Shown here: positions 26,301 through 33,488 of the stretch, piece after piece
Layout: every line of letters starts with the position of its first letter
Numbering within the stretch: the first letter of the stretch is position 1
From: Larkinella knui
GTDB taxonomy: Bacteria > Bacteroidota > Bacteroidia > Cytophagales > Spirosomataceae
Length of the DNA stretch: 64,000 nt
Assembly: GCF_003858645.1 (NCBI RefSeq)
Contig: NZ_RQJP01000002.1
Location: 1,054,001 to 1,118,000 of the forward strand
Direction: 5' to 3'
Notes under the pieces: generated by a model
Told to the model about the DNA's origin: nothing
The model's input: the letters and a program-made list of their open reading frames with translations, nothing else
The model's database searches: none
Translations under genes and position numbers: made by a program

Positions 26301-27531
26301 GGTCATGAACGTACTGGCGGGCGACGGTTTTGTCGGCATTGAGCAGAAAAAGTCCGCGGTCTTCGGTGCCCAGCCAGAGTTGATTTGCGGTGCTGGCGGG
26401 CAGCATCGGCCCCGCAATTTTAAACGGCATTCCGCCCGCGCGGCTGATCGGGCGGAACGAACCGAACTGCCGGGCCAGCGGACTATACAGATCGACGCCC
26501 CCGTAATAGGAACCGACCCAAACCGAGCCGTCGCGGTCGCCAAAAATCGATCGCACGGAATTATCACTCAATGACCCTGGATCGGTTGGCTGATTGGTCA
26601 ACGTCCGAAACCGGCTGCCATCCTGCGCCACGATGTGCAGTCCCGACATGGTGCCCACCCAGAAATTGCCTTTTTTATCGGGCTGAATCGTTCGGATGGT
26701 TTGCGTGCCAAGATCCAGGCCGGGCGCGGCATTCCACGAAATTACCCGGCCCAGTCGTTGATCAAACAAAGCAATACCGTGCCGTTCGGTGCCGAGCCAG
26801 AGCCGCCCCGCCCGGTCTTCGGCGATGGCGTTGATTCCGTGAAAGGGATTGTGGTGGAGCGAATCGGCGGGTTCCAGGAAAAAATGGGTCAGTTGAAACG
26901 CCCCCGACGGCGTGGGCCGGAGTCGAGCCAGGCCACCGGACGTGCCTACCCACAGATTCCGCTGACGATCTTCATAGACCGTCCGAACAGACGGATCATT
27001 CAGATTCCGCTGCCCCACCGTTAGGTCGATGAGTGGCTCAAAGTGCTTAGGATTGTTGGTTTGTAGCCGGTATAACCCGTGTAAGGTGCCAACCCAGATG
27101 TTTCCCCGGTGGTCTTCCGCGAGGCTGATGATGGTGGAATCCCGGGAGTTGCCGAACGAAAACCGCTGAAAGTCATTTCGTTCGGGCCGGAAGAGGGCCA
27201 ATCCTTTTGTGGTTCCGACCCAAAGCCGCCCGGCCTGGTCCAGCAAAAGGCTGTTGACGGTATTGGCAGGCAGGCTTTGCGGGTTGCCGCTCTGATTCTT
27301 GTAGACCAGCACCCGGCGGGAATCGTACCGGTTTAGTCCGTCGCGGGTTCCAAACCACATGAACCCGTTGGTGTCCTGCGCAATGGCATACACGCTGCTT
27401 TGCGACAAGCCTTCTTCAACGCCGAGGTGGCTGAAGGTTTGCCCGTCCGGCTGGCCAAATGCCGCCGGTACCAGCAGAAACGTATAGAGAACGCCCAGCC
27501 AGAAAAGGGAGCGGTTTGTGTGCGTATTCAT
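23392..27531 (-). CDS. Hybrid two-component system sensor/regulator (HTCS)
   Basis: A 1379-residue one-piece regulator. A signal peptide to about residue 27 precedes a periplasmic double beta-propeller of reg_prop repeats (GLWIGT, LWVGT, NFWVGT and similar; about 30-700) and a Y_Y_Y domain (about 725-790). One membrane helix lies near 800-820. The kinase has the HisKA motif HEIRTPLTLV near 865 and the HATPase region DTGSGIP...GFGLGLAL. A receiver follows (LLVEDQDDIRAYI, phospho-Asp in IITDVAMPGMDG), then a C-terminal AraC-type DNA-binding domain (ending GFSDPKYFSRAFRAQFG). HTCS proteins sense glycan fragments in the periplasm and activate nearby utilisation genes. It is the last gene of the minus-strand glucarate locus and converges on the GH88 gene, so it may control both sides. 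Confidence 0.95.
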   Translation of the reverse strand: MNTHTNRSLFWLGVLYTFLLVPAAFGQPDGQTFSHLGVEEGLSQSSVYAIAQDTNGFMWFGTRDGLNRYDSRRVLVYKNQSGNPQSLPANTVNSLLLDQAGRLWVGTTKGLALFRPERNDFQRFSFGNSRDSTIISLAEDHRGNIWVGTLHGLYRLQTNNPKHFEPLIDLTVGQRNLNDPSVRTVYEDRQRNLWVGTSGGLARLRPTPSGAFQLTHFFLEPADSLHHNPFHGINAIAEDRAGRLWLGTERHGIALFDQRLGRVISWNAAPGLDLGTQTIRTIQPDKKGNFWVGTMSGLHIVAQDGSRFRTLTNQPTDPGSLSDNSVRSIFGDRDGSVWVGSYYGGVDLYSPLARQFGSFRPISRAGGMPFKIAGPMLPASTANQLWLGTEDRGLFLLNADKTVARQYVHDPKNARSLSNDKVKCLLADGPNGLWIGTLQGLNYLDLRRQTITRYFHEPDNPHSLPNDRIYDLKRDADGTLWIVTNLGGLCRFDPRTQSFVSVRHRADQQASLSSNNAMSLLIDSRQNLWVGTTNGLNRKLPGRDAFVHYVHRDTDPTSISNSHITCFFEDRQHRLWIGTRDGGLNLLLPDQRSFRHYTMAQGLPSNTVFGIREDRQGRLWISTDNGLAQLDPRRSKIISYNQHDGLVCKEFTSNSTHQDARGYFYFGGYNGIVYFHPDSIRRNTTPPRLAFTQLRLFNEPVTSLGSSGIDYERGLTFTHEQNVFSLDFAAFNYINSFKNRYAYRLQGFDKSWNYVSEPRAMYMNLAPGEYVLQVKGANNDGVWSRQPLELNITVLPPLWKTGWAYVLYVLTFLGLLRLWSRFNRNRLRLAHELEVEQVEKNRQQELHQAKLNFFTEVAHEIRTPLTLVMGPIEVLTARSTNDPFLQKQLTIMRTSTDRLLRLLNQLLDFRKHETGHSQLQKRETDLVAFLEKITNSFLEHARSRQVTLINESEVSALPVWIDAGEMEKVIYNLLLNAFKFTPAGGTICVRLQQDFGSPAATEKAVISVEDTGSGIPAQALDPIFDPFFQVDAFKTRDSGFGLGLALSKSIVDQHQGQITVESREQTLQTPGFTRFTITLPVSVPDSSEQIQPDLPTEPAVLALRPLALTEPIDVSAAAEDEPVSGKKLILLVEDQDDIRAYIRDLFSETAQVIEAADGVMGWEKASHLLPDLIITDVAMPGMDGFALTHRIKTDPRTSHIPVIVLTAKGTTDAQLTGLQTGADDYVTKPFHPVLLQARVRNLLQLREQLKAKYHRIVTLQPQPQELDHPDDKFLNQLMTVLDAHLNDADFNVTRLVGEMGMSRPVLFRKVKMLTGLSVIDLLRTTRLKKAEILLKQKKASVSEIAFAVGFSDPKYFSRAFRAQFGVTPTEYSNQVAEVV

Positions 27532-27619
27532 CTTTGGATAAACCATTCCAGGATAGGATTAATTGCCTAACGGACGGTATTTATCTTACAAAGACACCAG
27601 CGTTTTTTTCCTCCTCACG

Positions 27620-28942
27620 TTACCAGCGGACGGCCTGAAATTTCCAGCCGGGTTGCTTTTTCTGCATTTCCGGTTCATCGTCCCGCTTTTTCAAGCCGCA
27701 TTCCCGGTAATTCTGGTGCAGTCTGGCCAACGCGTCCCGATCCAGTTCAACGCCCAGGCCGGGTTCCTGCGGCACCAGAACCGCTCCTTCTTCGAATTGA
27801 AACCGCCCGGCGGTAATGACCTCATCCGATTGCCACGGATAGTGCGTATCCAGGGCGTACGGAACCTGCGGCAAAGCCGCGCCGAGGTGAACCATGGCCG
27901 CCAGCGAAATGCCCAGATGGCTGTTGGAATGCATGGACAAACCACGGCCGAACGTTTCGCAGATACCGGAGAGCGTCATGGAGGCCCGCAAACCGCCCCA
28001 GAAATGGTGATCGCTCAGGATAATATCCTCCGAGCCGATGGCAATGCTGTTGGGAATATCTTCGAACGAGGTGGTACACATGTTCGTGGCGAGTGGCGTT
28101 TTGAGGGCTTTCCGAACCTGCGCCATTGCAGCCTGTCCGCGAACCGGGTCTTCGAGGTATTCCAGAATCGGCTCCATTTCGCGACCATACTGAATGGCGG
28201 TTTCCACTTTCCAGAGCGCATTCGGGTCAATCCGCAGCGGCACATCCGGCCCAAACGCTTCGTACAACGCAAACATGGCGTCGACCTCCTGCCGGGGTTC
28301 GAAAACACCGCCTTTGAGCTTGATCGACTGAAAGCCAAACTCGGCACACATGGCTTTGGCCTGCGCCACAATTTCAGCCGGATTCAGGGCGCTGGCTTGC
28401 CGGGCCGCGGCCCAGCCTACGGCGTTCGGATCGGTATCGAACGCCAGTTTGCCACCCGCCCCTTCGTATTTATAAAACAGATAGGCCGCAAACGGCACCC
28501 GATCGCGCCGTTTGCCCCCCAGAATATCGACCACCGGGCGACCCATTACTTTTCCGATGATGTCCAGACACGCCACTTCGATGGCGCTGAAAATATGCAC
28601 CATTTTCCGCTGATCCCAGGGCGCATCGCCCCGCTGGGCCGCCGTATCCTTCCCGAAATGATCGACCAGAACCTGCCGGATTTCATTCAGCTGAAAAACG
28701 TCGCGTCCGATCAGCAACGGTTTCGACGCTTCCAGGGCGGCATCGATGTCGCTGTTGCCCGGAATCTCACTGATGCCCGAAATGCCGTCGTCCGTCACCA
28801 GCTCGACGATCGTGCGCAGGGCATACGGTGCGTGCAAACCGGCCGCGTTCAACAAAGGCGGATCGACAATGGCAATCGGCGTTATCGTAATTTCTCTGAT
28901 TCGGGGACCGGCTTTGTACGAAAAATGGGTCGCTAACGTCAT
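27620..28942 (-). CDS. gudD: Glucarate dehydratase-like enolase-superfamily enzyme
   Basis: This 440-residue cytoplasmic enzyme is close to the family length of about 446. The KLK motif at residues 208-210 gives the general base Lys210. Metal ligands are expected at Asp239 (IDPNALW), Glu264 (EDPVRG) and Asn287, and the catalytic His lies in MHSNSHLG (His342 or His338). It dehydrates D-glucarate, and often L-idarate, to 5-keto-4-deoxyglucarate. The downstream aldolase and tartronate semialdehyde reductase in the same operon complete that route, which supports the call. The ATG at 28942 is preferred to a TTG 24 bases upstream. It starts 28 bases after the mannonate dehydratase stop. Confidence 0.88.
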   Translation of the reverse strand: MTLATHFSYKAGPRIREITITPIAIVDPPLLNAAGLHAPYALRTIVELVTDDGISGISEIPGNSDIDAALEASKPLLIGRDVFQLNEIRQVLVDHFGKDTAAQRGDAPWDQRKMVHIFSAIEVACLDIIGKVMGRPVVDILGGKRRDRVPFAAYLFYKYEGAGGKLAFDTDPNAVGWAAARQASALNPAEIVAQAKAMCAEFGFQSIKLKGGVFEPRQEVDAMFALYEAFGPDVPLRIDPNALWKVETAIQYGREMEPILEYLEDPVRGQAAMAQVRKALKTPLATNMCTTSFEDIPNSIAIGSEDIILSDHHFWGGLRASMTLSGICETFGRGLSMHSNSHLGISLAAMVHLGAALPQVPYALDTHYPWQSDEVITAGRFQFEEGAVLVPQEPGLGVELDRDALARLHQNYRECGLKKRDDEPEMQKKQPGWKFQAVRW

Positions 28943-28969
28943 GCTAAAATGCGTGGTTCGGTTCAAATA

Positions 28970-30088
28970 CTAACTCTTCACTTCATCAGAAACCGCCTGA
29001 AGCAGCCCCTTGATGTATCCATAGGCGAACGAAAAGGCTTGCGGGGTGCTGGCCGGATCATGGTGGTGCGGCACGTGGTCGGGCATCACCATCCCGGAAA
29101 AACCAACATCGCGCAAGGCCCGAACGACGTGCAGGAAATTCATGTCGCCATTGTCCGGATACACTTCCTGAAAATTGTTCCAGCCGCCTTTGATGTTCCG
29201 CAAATGAACGTTAAAAATCTGGTTTCGCTCGCCCACCCACTTAATAATCGGCATAATCTCGTTTTTGGGATCCTTCAATCCTTCGGCAATGGAACCGATG
29301 CAAAAGTTAAACCCGTGGTATTCAGAATCGTACAATTTCGCAAACCGCTGAATGCCCTTGAACACATCCGGGCTGTTCCAGCGGGTAATGCCCCGGTAGC
29401 CAACCGGCGTCGGTGGATCGGCGATGTGGTTGGCCAGCTTCACTTTATACTCTTTGGCCACCGGCAGAATCCGGTCCAGCAGGTACGTAATGCGCTCGAA
29501 CATCTGGTCGATCGACACATCACCCGCAATGGTTTTCGGGTGATTCTGCTTGAGCGCTTCCTCATAATTCCAGACGCTGTAGTCGGCATTCCCGCGTTTG
29601 GGATCGGTATACCGCCCGGTGCGCAAAACCGGCAGAATCGTGGTGTTGTAATTGAGCACTTTGATCCCGGTTTTTCCGGCCACCTGAATCATCTGCTGGA
29701 GAATTTCGATTTCGCGGTCCCGCTCCGGACTTTTCCCCAGCATGATGTTCGGGTAGTCCACTTTGTCGATTCCGGCAGACGTCAACGGGTAATGATACGC
29801 ATCGAGGCTGATGCCGTATTTCTCACAGGCTTCCCGCTTCTTCATCGAATCGTCGAGGTCCCAGCCTTTGCCCGGTATGGTTTTGGGCGACCCACCATCC
29901 AGGTTAAAGACGCCGTGACGGGCCTTGAACTCCAGGTTTTCGACGGTCGTTCCGCCCGACTGGCAGCCGACTTTCATGAGTACTTTTTTGGGCGCAGCCT
30001 TGATTTCGGCCCGGGCCTGTTCGGTGCCAAAAGCAGCCGCTCCCACGGAGCTGGCGGCCATGACTCTGATAAAGCTTTTCCGTTTCAT
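28970..30088 (-). CDS. uxuA: Mannonate dehydratase-like protein with Tat-like signal
   Basis: This 372-residue xylose-isomerase-like TIM barrel has mannonate dehydratase landmarks: LANHIADPP, GFNFCIGSIAEG, FNVHLRNIKGG and the late MPDHVPHH. These supply the Cys, His and Asp metal ligands expected in UxuA. UxuA turns D-mannonate into 2-keto-3-deoxygluconate. Unusually, it starts RKSFIRVMAASSVGAAAFG and AEIKAA, a Tat-type export signal, which would place it in the periplasm. Such signals are common on Bacteroidota sugar TIM-barrel proteins, but a cytosolic role cannot be excluded. It is embedded in the glucarate operon, 33 bases after garR. A related acid sugar dehydratase or epimerase activity is possible. 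Confidence 0.78.
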   Translation of the reverse strand: MKRKSFIRVMAASSVGAAAFGTEQARAEIKAAPKKVLMKVGCQSGGTTVENLEFKARHGVFNLDGGSPKTIPGKGWDLDDSMKKREACEKYGISLDAYHYPLTSAGIDKVDYPNIMLGKSPERDREIEILQQMIQVAGKTGIKVLNYNTTILPVLRTGRYTDPKRGNADYSVWNYEEALKQNHPKTIAGDVSIDQMFERITYLLDRILPVAKEYKVKLANHIADPPTPVGYRGITRWNSPDVFKGIQRFAKLYDSEYHGFNFCIGSIAEGLKDPKNEIMPIIKWVGERNQIFNVHLRNIKGGWNNFQEVYPDNGDMNFLHVVRALRDVGFSGMVMPDHVPHHHDPASTPQAFSFAYGYIKGLLQAVSDEVKS

Positions 30089-30121
30089 GTTGGTAAGGGA
30101 TCTAGGTTTTCTTTATGATGA

Positions 30122-31000
30122 TCAGGATTGCAAATCCTGACGAGCTTCCAATTCTAAAAGGATCGCGCTGTGGTCGAGTTCGCCATTTCCGGCATCGACG
30201 GCGGCTTTCATCTGGTCGGCCACCAAAGCCGTCGCCTTTAGCGGCACCGAAAATTCCGCGCCCGATTGCAACGCAATGCCCAGGTCTTTTTTATGCAGTT
30301 TGATCTTGAAACCGGGGGCAAAATTTCGCTCGATCATCCGTTTGCCGTGCAGGTCGAGAATGCGGCTCTGGGCAAAACCGCCCAGCAATACCTCACGCAT
30401 TTTCTCCAGATCGACCCCGGCCTTTTTCGCCAGCGTAAACGCTTCTGCCACCGCCTGAATGGTGATGCCGACAATCATCTGGTTGCAGGCTTTGGTCGTT
30501 TGCCCCGCGCCCGGTTCGCCGATCCGAACGATGTTTTTACCCATCGCCTGAAAAACCGGTAGTGCACGCTGGAAGGCCGCTTCGCTCCCACCCACCATGA
30601 TCGACAGCGAAGCCGAAACCGCGCCCACCTGACCACCGGATACCGGCGCATCCAACGCTTCCACCCCTTTTTCCTGCATCAAACGGTGAATATTTCGGGC
30701 GGTCGCGGGCGCGATGGTCGACATATCAATGAACAAAGCGGCCAGCTGAATGCCTTCCAGAACGCCATCCGGACCGGAAACGACCTGTTCGACATCGGGC
30801 GAATCCGGCAGCATGGTGATGACGATGTCGGCATTTTGCCCGATTGCCTTGCTGGTCGGAAAGGTCTGTGCTCCCGCTTCAACCAGCTCTGCGGACGCCC
30901 CACTTGTTTCCAGAATCGACACGGAATACCCGGCTTTGATCAAATTCAACGCCATAGGTTTTCCCATAATTCCGAGTCCAATGAATCCTATTTTTTCCAT
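30122..31000 (-). CDS. garR: 2-hydroxy-3-oxopropionate (tartronate semialdehyde) reductase
   Basis: A 292-residue beta-hydroxyacid dehydrogenase. It carries the NAD(P) loop GFIGLGIMGKPM at residues 5-16, the substrate loop DAPVSGG (Ser121), and the catalytic Lys170 in KACNQM. GarR reduces tartronate semialdehyde to D-glycerate, which feeds glycolysis. It sits in the same operon as the aldolase that would make its substrate and the glucarate dehydratase two steps earlier. It follows gntP after a 100-bp hairpin element and precedes uxuA by 33 bases. Confidence 0.9.
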   Translation of the reverse strand: MEKIGFIGLGIMGKPMALNLIKAGYSVSILETSGASAELVEAGAQTFPTSKAIGQNADIVITMLPDSPDVEQVVSGPDGVLEGIQLAALFIDMSTIAPATARNIHRLMQEKGVEALDAPVSGGQVGAVSASLSIMVGGSEAAFQRALPVFQAMGKNIVRIGEPGAGQTTKACNQMIVGITIQAVAEAFTLAKKAGVDLEKMREVLLGGFAQSRILDLHGKRMIERNFAPGFKIKLHKKDLGIALQSGAEFSVPLKATALVADQMKAAVDAGNGELDHSAILLELEARQDLQS

Positions 31001-31014
31001 AAGTAAACGGTTTT

Positions 31015-31114
31015 CGGTATACGGTTTTCAGTTTACAGTAGCTGACGCGTTGGGTTGACACGTCCGTATTCGTGCGTCAGCCAACCGAATCCCGTAAACT
31101 GAAACCGTATACCG
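31015..31114. repeat. Inverted repeat, GGTATACGGTTT/GGCTGACGC family
   Basis: A 100-bp imperfect hairpin whose ends are CGGTATACGGTTTTCAGTTT and its complement, with GCTGACGC and GCGTCAG inside. It fills the gap from gntP to garR exactly: the gntP stop codon is adjacent at 31115 and the garR ATG is 14 bases away. Related copies lie at 39868-39997 and 55029-55092. Confidence 0.85.
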
Positions 31115-32560
31115 CTAAATTAACGGGAACAACTGCGCGCCGATCATGATGATTACCAGTCCGGTTAGCCCCATGACCACGAGCAGGGGCGAAATCGTTT
31201 TCAGGGCTTCCTGCTCGGTTAGATTGCTCAGTTTGCAAATGATCCAGAAACCGGCGTCGTTCATCCACGGCACGAGTTTGGAACCGCAGCCGATGGCCAG
31301 GCCCAGGTATACCGGATGAAATTCCAGGTTGGCATTGGTGGCCATACCCGAGAGGATTCCCGACGCCGTGATCAGTGCCACGGTGGCGGAACCCTGCGCG
31401 GTTCGGACCACGGCGGCAATCAGAAACGCGAGCGGAATCAGCGCCATCTGGTATTCTTTGGTCATGTCGGCAATCCGTGTGCTGATGCCGGTTTGCTGCA
31501 ACATGCCCCCAAAAGCGCCCCCCGCTGCGGTGATCAGAATAATACCGCCCCCGCTCATCAGAGCCGCCTGCACGAAGGGCGTCAGACCTTCCTTCCGGTC
31601 TTTCTTCTGACTGGCCAAAACCAGCAAGGCGGCCACACCACCGGTCACAATGGCGATGTTCTTATCCCCAAAAAACTTGACCAGACTCAGAAAACTATTC
31701 AGGGAAGCCGACTGCGTAAAGGGCTGACCCGGTGTTGCCATCGCGGTCAAGGCCGTATCGGCACAGATAAAAACGAGCGGAATCAGAACCGGCAACAGCG
31801 AAATCCCCAAACCCGGCAGGTGACTATCTTCCTTGGCGGCAATCAGCTTGATGTCTTCCAGTTTGGCATCCAGCGAGTCGCGCAACGGAATCGGCCATTT
31901 TCGATTGGCCCAGAGCGCAAAAAAATAGCCGGAGGTGATCGTAAAAAGTCCGACAATGGTCCCGGCAATCATCATCAGCCCGATGGGAATGTGCATTTCG
32001 CCGACCAGAAACAACGGCCCCGGCGCGGGCGGAACCAGCGAGTTCGCCATGGCCGCTCCCGCCATGATACACAAAACCAGCAGGAGGTAATTTTTCCCGA
32101 TCCGCAGGGTCATGGCTTTGGCTAAAGGCATCATCAGGAAAATAACCGTATCGAAAAAAACCGGGATTCCCAGAAAGAAACTACTGACTAAAAAGGCGAT
32201 GGGTGCTTTGCCAATGCCCGTCAGCCGCAGCATGGAGCGGATGATGCGTTCGGCGGCACCGCTTTCGAGCATGCATTTGCCGATGATGGCGGCCATGGCG
32301 ATCAGGATGCCGATTTTGCCGCAGGTGGCTCCAAACTCCGTGGCAATCCGCTCGCCGATGCTCTTTTTGGACAGGGCCAGCGCAGCTGCGGGCGCCGTTC
32401 CTTTCGCCAGGGCGAACTGCTCGATGGCCGCAGCGGGTGTCATCAGGGCGACAATAAAGGCTCCGAGTAACAGCGCCAGAAAGGGATGGAGTTTTAGTCC
32501 GATAATACCACCCACTACGATAAAGACACCGACGGCCAGGATTAAAAGAGGATCAGACAT
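31115..32560 (-). CDS. GntP-family acid-sugar permease
   Basis: A 481-residue inner-membrane protein with about 12-14 hydrophobic helices. Motifs typical of gluconate:H+ symporters are GIPVFFDTVIFLMMPLA, SLVPPAPGP and WMNDAGFW. The family imports gluconate, ketogluconates, glucarate or fructuronate by proton symport. In this operon glucarate, or another aldarate released in the periplasm, is the best guess. It lies between two hairpin elements, downstream of the aldolase and upstream of garR. Confidence 0.9.
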   Translation of the reverse strand: MSDPLLILAVGVFIVVGGIIGLKLHPFLALLLGAFIVALMTPAAAIEQFALAKGTAPAAALALSKKSIGERIATEFGATCGKIGILIAMAAIIGKCMLESGAAERIIRSMLRLTGIGKAPIAFLVSSFFLGIPVFFDTVIFLMMPLAKAMTLRIGKNYLLLVLCIMAGAAMANSLVPPAPGPLFLVGEMHIPIGLMMIAGTIVGLFTITSGYFFALWANRKWPIPLRDSLDAKLEDIKLIAAKEDSHLPGLGISLLPVLIPLVFICADTALTAMATPGQPFTQSASLNSFLSLVKFFGDKNIAIVTGGVAALLVLASQKKDRKEGLTPFVQAALMSGGGIILITAAGGAFGGMLQQTGISTRIADMTKEYQMALIPLAFLIAAVVRTAQGSATVALITASGILSGMATNANLEFHPVYLGLAIGCGSKLVPWMNDAGFWIICKLSNLTEQEALKTISPLLVVMGLTGLVIIMIGAQLFPLI

Positions 32561-32588
32561 TAGTACGGTTTAAGGGTTAAGAGGGTTG

Positions 32589-32685
32589 TTTCGCGGAGGT
32601 GAGCGGAGAAAAAGGAGTTTAGCAGAGTAAAAAGAAGTAAAAAAGACTCTGCTAAACTCCTTTTTCTCCGCTCACCTCCGCGAAA
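32589..32685. repeat. Perfect 40-nt-arm inverted repeat, CGCGGAG/GAGCGGAG family
   Basis: Arms 32589-32628 and 32646-32685 are perfect complements over 40 nt around a 17-nt loop. They are built of TTTCGCGGAGGTGAGCGGAG and GGAGTTTAGCAGAGT words. The right arm contains the last four codons and the TGA stop of the aldolase gene. Related copies occur at 35025-35113 and 52031-52117. Confidence 0.95.
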
Positions 32686-33460
32686 TAGTTTTTTCAGTCG
32701 CCCGGAACGCATCCAGCTTTTTCGCCAGGTTGCGCGCACCGTCGGCCACGAAGGTTCCGTCGGCTCCGCAGGCAATCATGCGGATGCCCAGGTCGTGGTA
32801 TAGTTTGTAATCGTCGGGATTGAAAAAAAGAATACCGGTGGCTTTTCCGGCTTTCTGAGCCGCGTTGACGGTTTCGCGCAGGGCTTCCTTGAACCGCGGA
32901 TGATCGAACTGCCCGAAAATGCCGAGTTCCATCGACAGGTCGGCGGGACCGATGAAGAGCACATCGACGCCATCGATAGCCGCCACTTCGTCCAGGTGAT
33001 TCAGCACTTCGACGGTTTCGATCTGCACCACACCGAGAATGGTTTCCTGAGCTTCGGCATAATACTGCGGAAAGTTCACGGCAAACCCGGTGGCCCGCAC
33101 CATTTTGGCAACACCCCGACCGCCGTGGGGCGGATAATGCAAGCCGTGCACGACCTTGCGGGCTTCCTCGGGATTATGCACTTTCGGGCACATAATGCCT
33201 TCGGCACCCATGTCCAGCACGCGGTGAATCCGCTGACTTTCAGAACTTTCGACCCGAACAATAGCCCCGGCAGCGGTATATTCCAGCGCCTGTAACTGAT
33301 GCAGGACGTCTTTTTCCGAACCGGCCCCGTGTTCGAGGTCGATCAGCACCCAGTCGAAACCGGCCTGGCCGACAATTTCCGCCGTGAGCGAACTGCCCAG
33401 ATTCAACCAACACCCGTTTAGTGTATCGCCTTGTTTGAGTCGTTTTTTCAGATTTTTCAT
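32672..33460 (-). CDS. garL: HpcH/HpaI aldolase, likely 5-keto-4-deoxyglucarate aldolase
   Basis: A 262-residue class II pyruvate-dependent aldolase. IDLEHG (His44, general base), the metal Glu in VVQIET and the metal Asp in FIGPADLS are all present, as is the phosphate/carboxylate-binding PKVHN loop. GarL cleaves 5-keto-4-deoxyglucarate into pyruvate and tartronate semialdehyde. Relatives use 2-keto-3-deoxyrhamnonate; the glucarate dehydratase and GarR in the operon favour the first. The ATG at 33460 follows the SusD stop by 28 bases. The last codons (ISRR-stop) are encoded by the arm of a hairpin repeat. Confidence 0.88.
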   Translation of the reverse strand: MKNLKKRLKQGDTLNGCWLNLGSSLTAEIVGQAGFDWVLIDLEHGAGSEKDVLHQLQALEYTAAGAIVRVESSESQRIHRVLDMGAEGIMCPKVHNPEEARKVVHGLHYPPHGGRGVAKMVRATGFAVNFPQYYAEAQETILGVVQIETVEVLNHLDEVAAIDGVDVLFIGPADLSMELGIFGQFDHPRFKEALRETVNAAQKAGKATGILFFNPDDYKLYHDLGIRMIACGADGTFVADGARNLAKKLDAFRATEKTISRR

Positions 33461-33488
33461 TTTGGGGAAAGGCGAAAAAGGAGCGGTT

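Noticed and set aside
27563-28936. Plus-strand frame of 457 codons opposite the glucarate dehydratase gene
   Set aside because: The minus strand has the full enolase-superfamily active site; the plus frame is a shadow.
31009-31125. Retron or msr/msd-like structure suggested by long hairpins
   Set aside because: No reverse transcriptase gene lies nearby, and the same hairpin family recurs at two other unrelated sites, which fits an interspersed repeat better.
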